Of a DNA stretch of 12,835 nt, positions 12,795 through 12,835 are shown in pieces. The first letter of the stretch is position 1, and each line of letters opens with the position of its first letter. Made by a program: the position numbers and the translations under genes. The notes beneath the pieces are model-generated. The model saw only the letters and a program-made list of their open reading frames with translations, made no database searches and was not told where the DNA came from. The DNA comes from CAYTES01 sp964436935 (GTDB lineage Bacteria; Patescibacteriota; Gracilibacteria; UBA1369; UBA12473), in the NCBI GenBank assembly GCA_964436935.1, contig CAYTES010000042.1, forward strand, positions 1 through 12,835, read 5' to 3'.

Positions 12795-12835
12795 ATGGAA
12801 CACAAAAGTCAAATCAGCATTATCAATGTCACTCG
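12795..12835 (+). CDS. 5' end of a further gene, cut by the window edge
   Basis: An ATG at 12795 opens a frame of 13 complete codons (MEHKSQISIINVT) that runs off the end. It has a plausible promoter upstream, and its ATG is directly preceded by ACCCCTCC, almost the same string found before the start at 9663. Nothing can be said about function. Confidence 0.5.
   Translation, partial: MEHKSQISIINVT

Noticed and set aside
1..12835. CRISPR array or insertion sequence
   Set aside because: There are no regularly spaced direct repeats and no transposase-like frame. The palindromes are single units without an encoded enzyme.

Overview
The window is a compact stretch of a bacterial chromosome of moderate GC content that uses the standard code: TGA ends several genes, including in tight ATGA- and GTGA-type overlaps. 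Three things suggest a Candidate Phyla Radiation (Patescibacteria) organism, possibly Peregrinibacteria-like: small proteins without recognisable relatives, a pair of multi-hairpin type IV secretion pilin-like membrane proteins, and the near absence of Shine-Dalgarno sequences. This placement is inferred from gene content and style; no rRNA or other decisive marker is present.

Layout. Positions 1-120 hold no confident gene, only a possible leftward promoter. Next, all leftward (minus strand), come purine and one-carbon genes: purD (121-1437), purF (1692-3212) and folD (3398-4261). PurF makes phosphoribosylamine, PurD converts it to glycinamide ribonucleotide, and FolD supplies 10-formyl-tetrahydrofolate for the later formyl transfers. 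The gaps between them hold a 95-bp imperfect palindrome, a perfect 12-bp hairpin touching the purF stop, and a 171-nt region with several nested helices that may be an RNA gene or a repeat. A second leftward group (4331-5718) has a thymidylate kinase-like gene followed by three small unknown genes. The last of these, 56 codons long, begins at a GTG overlapping the stop of the gene before it.

A lone rightward gene of unknown function (5842-6321) has a strong promoter. It converges on a leftward pair, a metallo-beta-lactamase-fold hydrolase and dut (dUTPase), joined by an ATGA overlap. Upstream of that pair is a second palindrome of about 92 bp, then rplA and rplK. Next is an N-terminally anchored Ser/Thr/Glu-rich protein with its own promoter, set between rplK and a clear intrinsic terminator, then nusG and secE. 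This is the familiar secE-nusG-rplK-rplA block with an extra gene inserted and without rplJ/rplL after rplA.

From 10787 transcription turns rightward into two adjacent paralogues (323 and 308 aa). Each has a signal peptide and three tandem copies of a VirB2/TrbC-like two-helix unit. The window ends with an AT-rich perfect palindrome enclosing a consensus -35 box, followed by the first 13 codons of a further gene.

The most interesting items are the triple-hairpin pilin-like pair, the structured folD-purF intergenic region, the two long palindromes, the 12727-12759 palindrome and the small coupled gene at 4331-4501.
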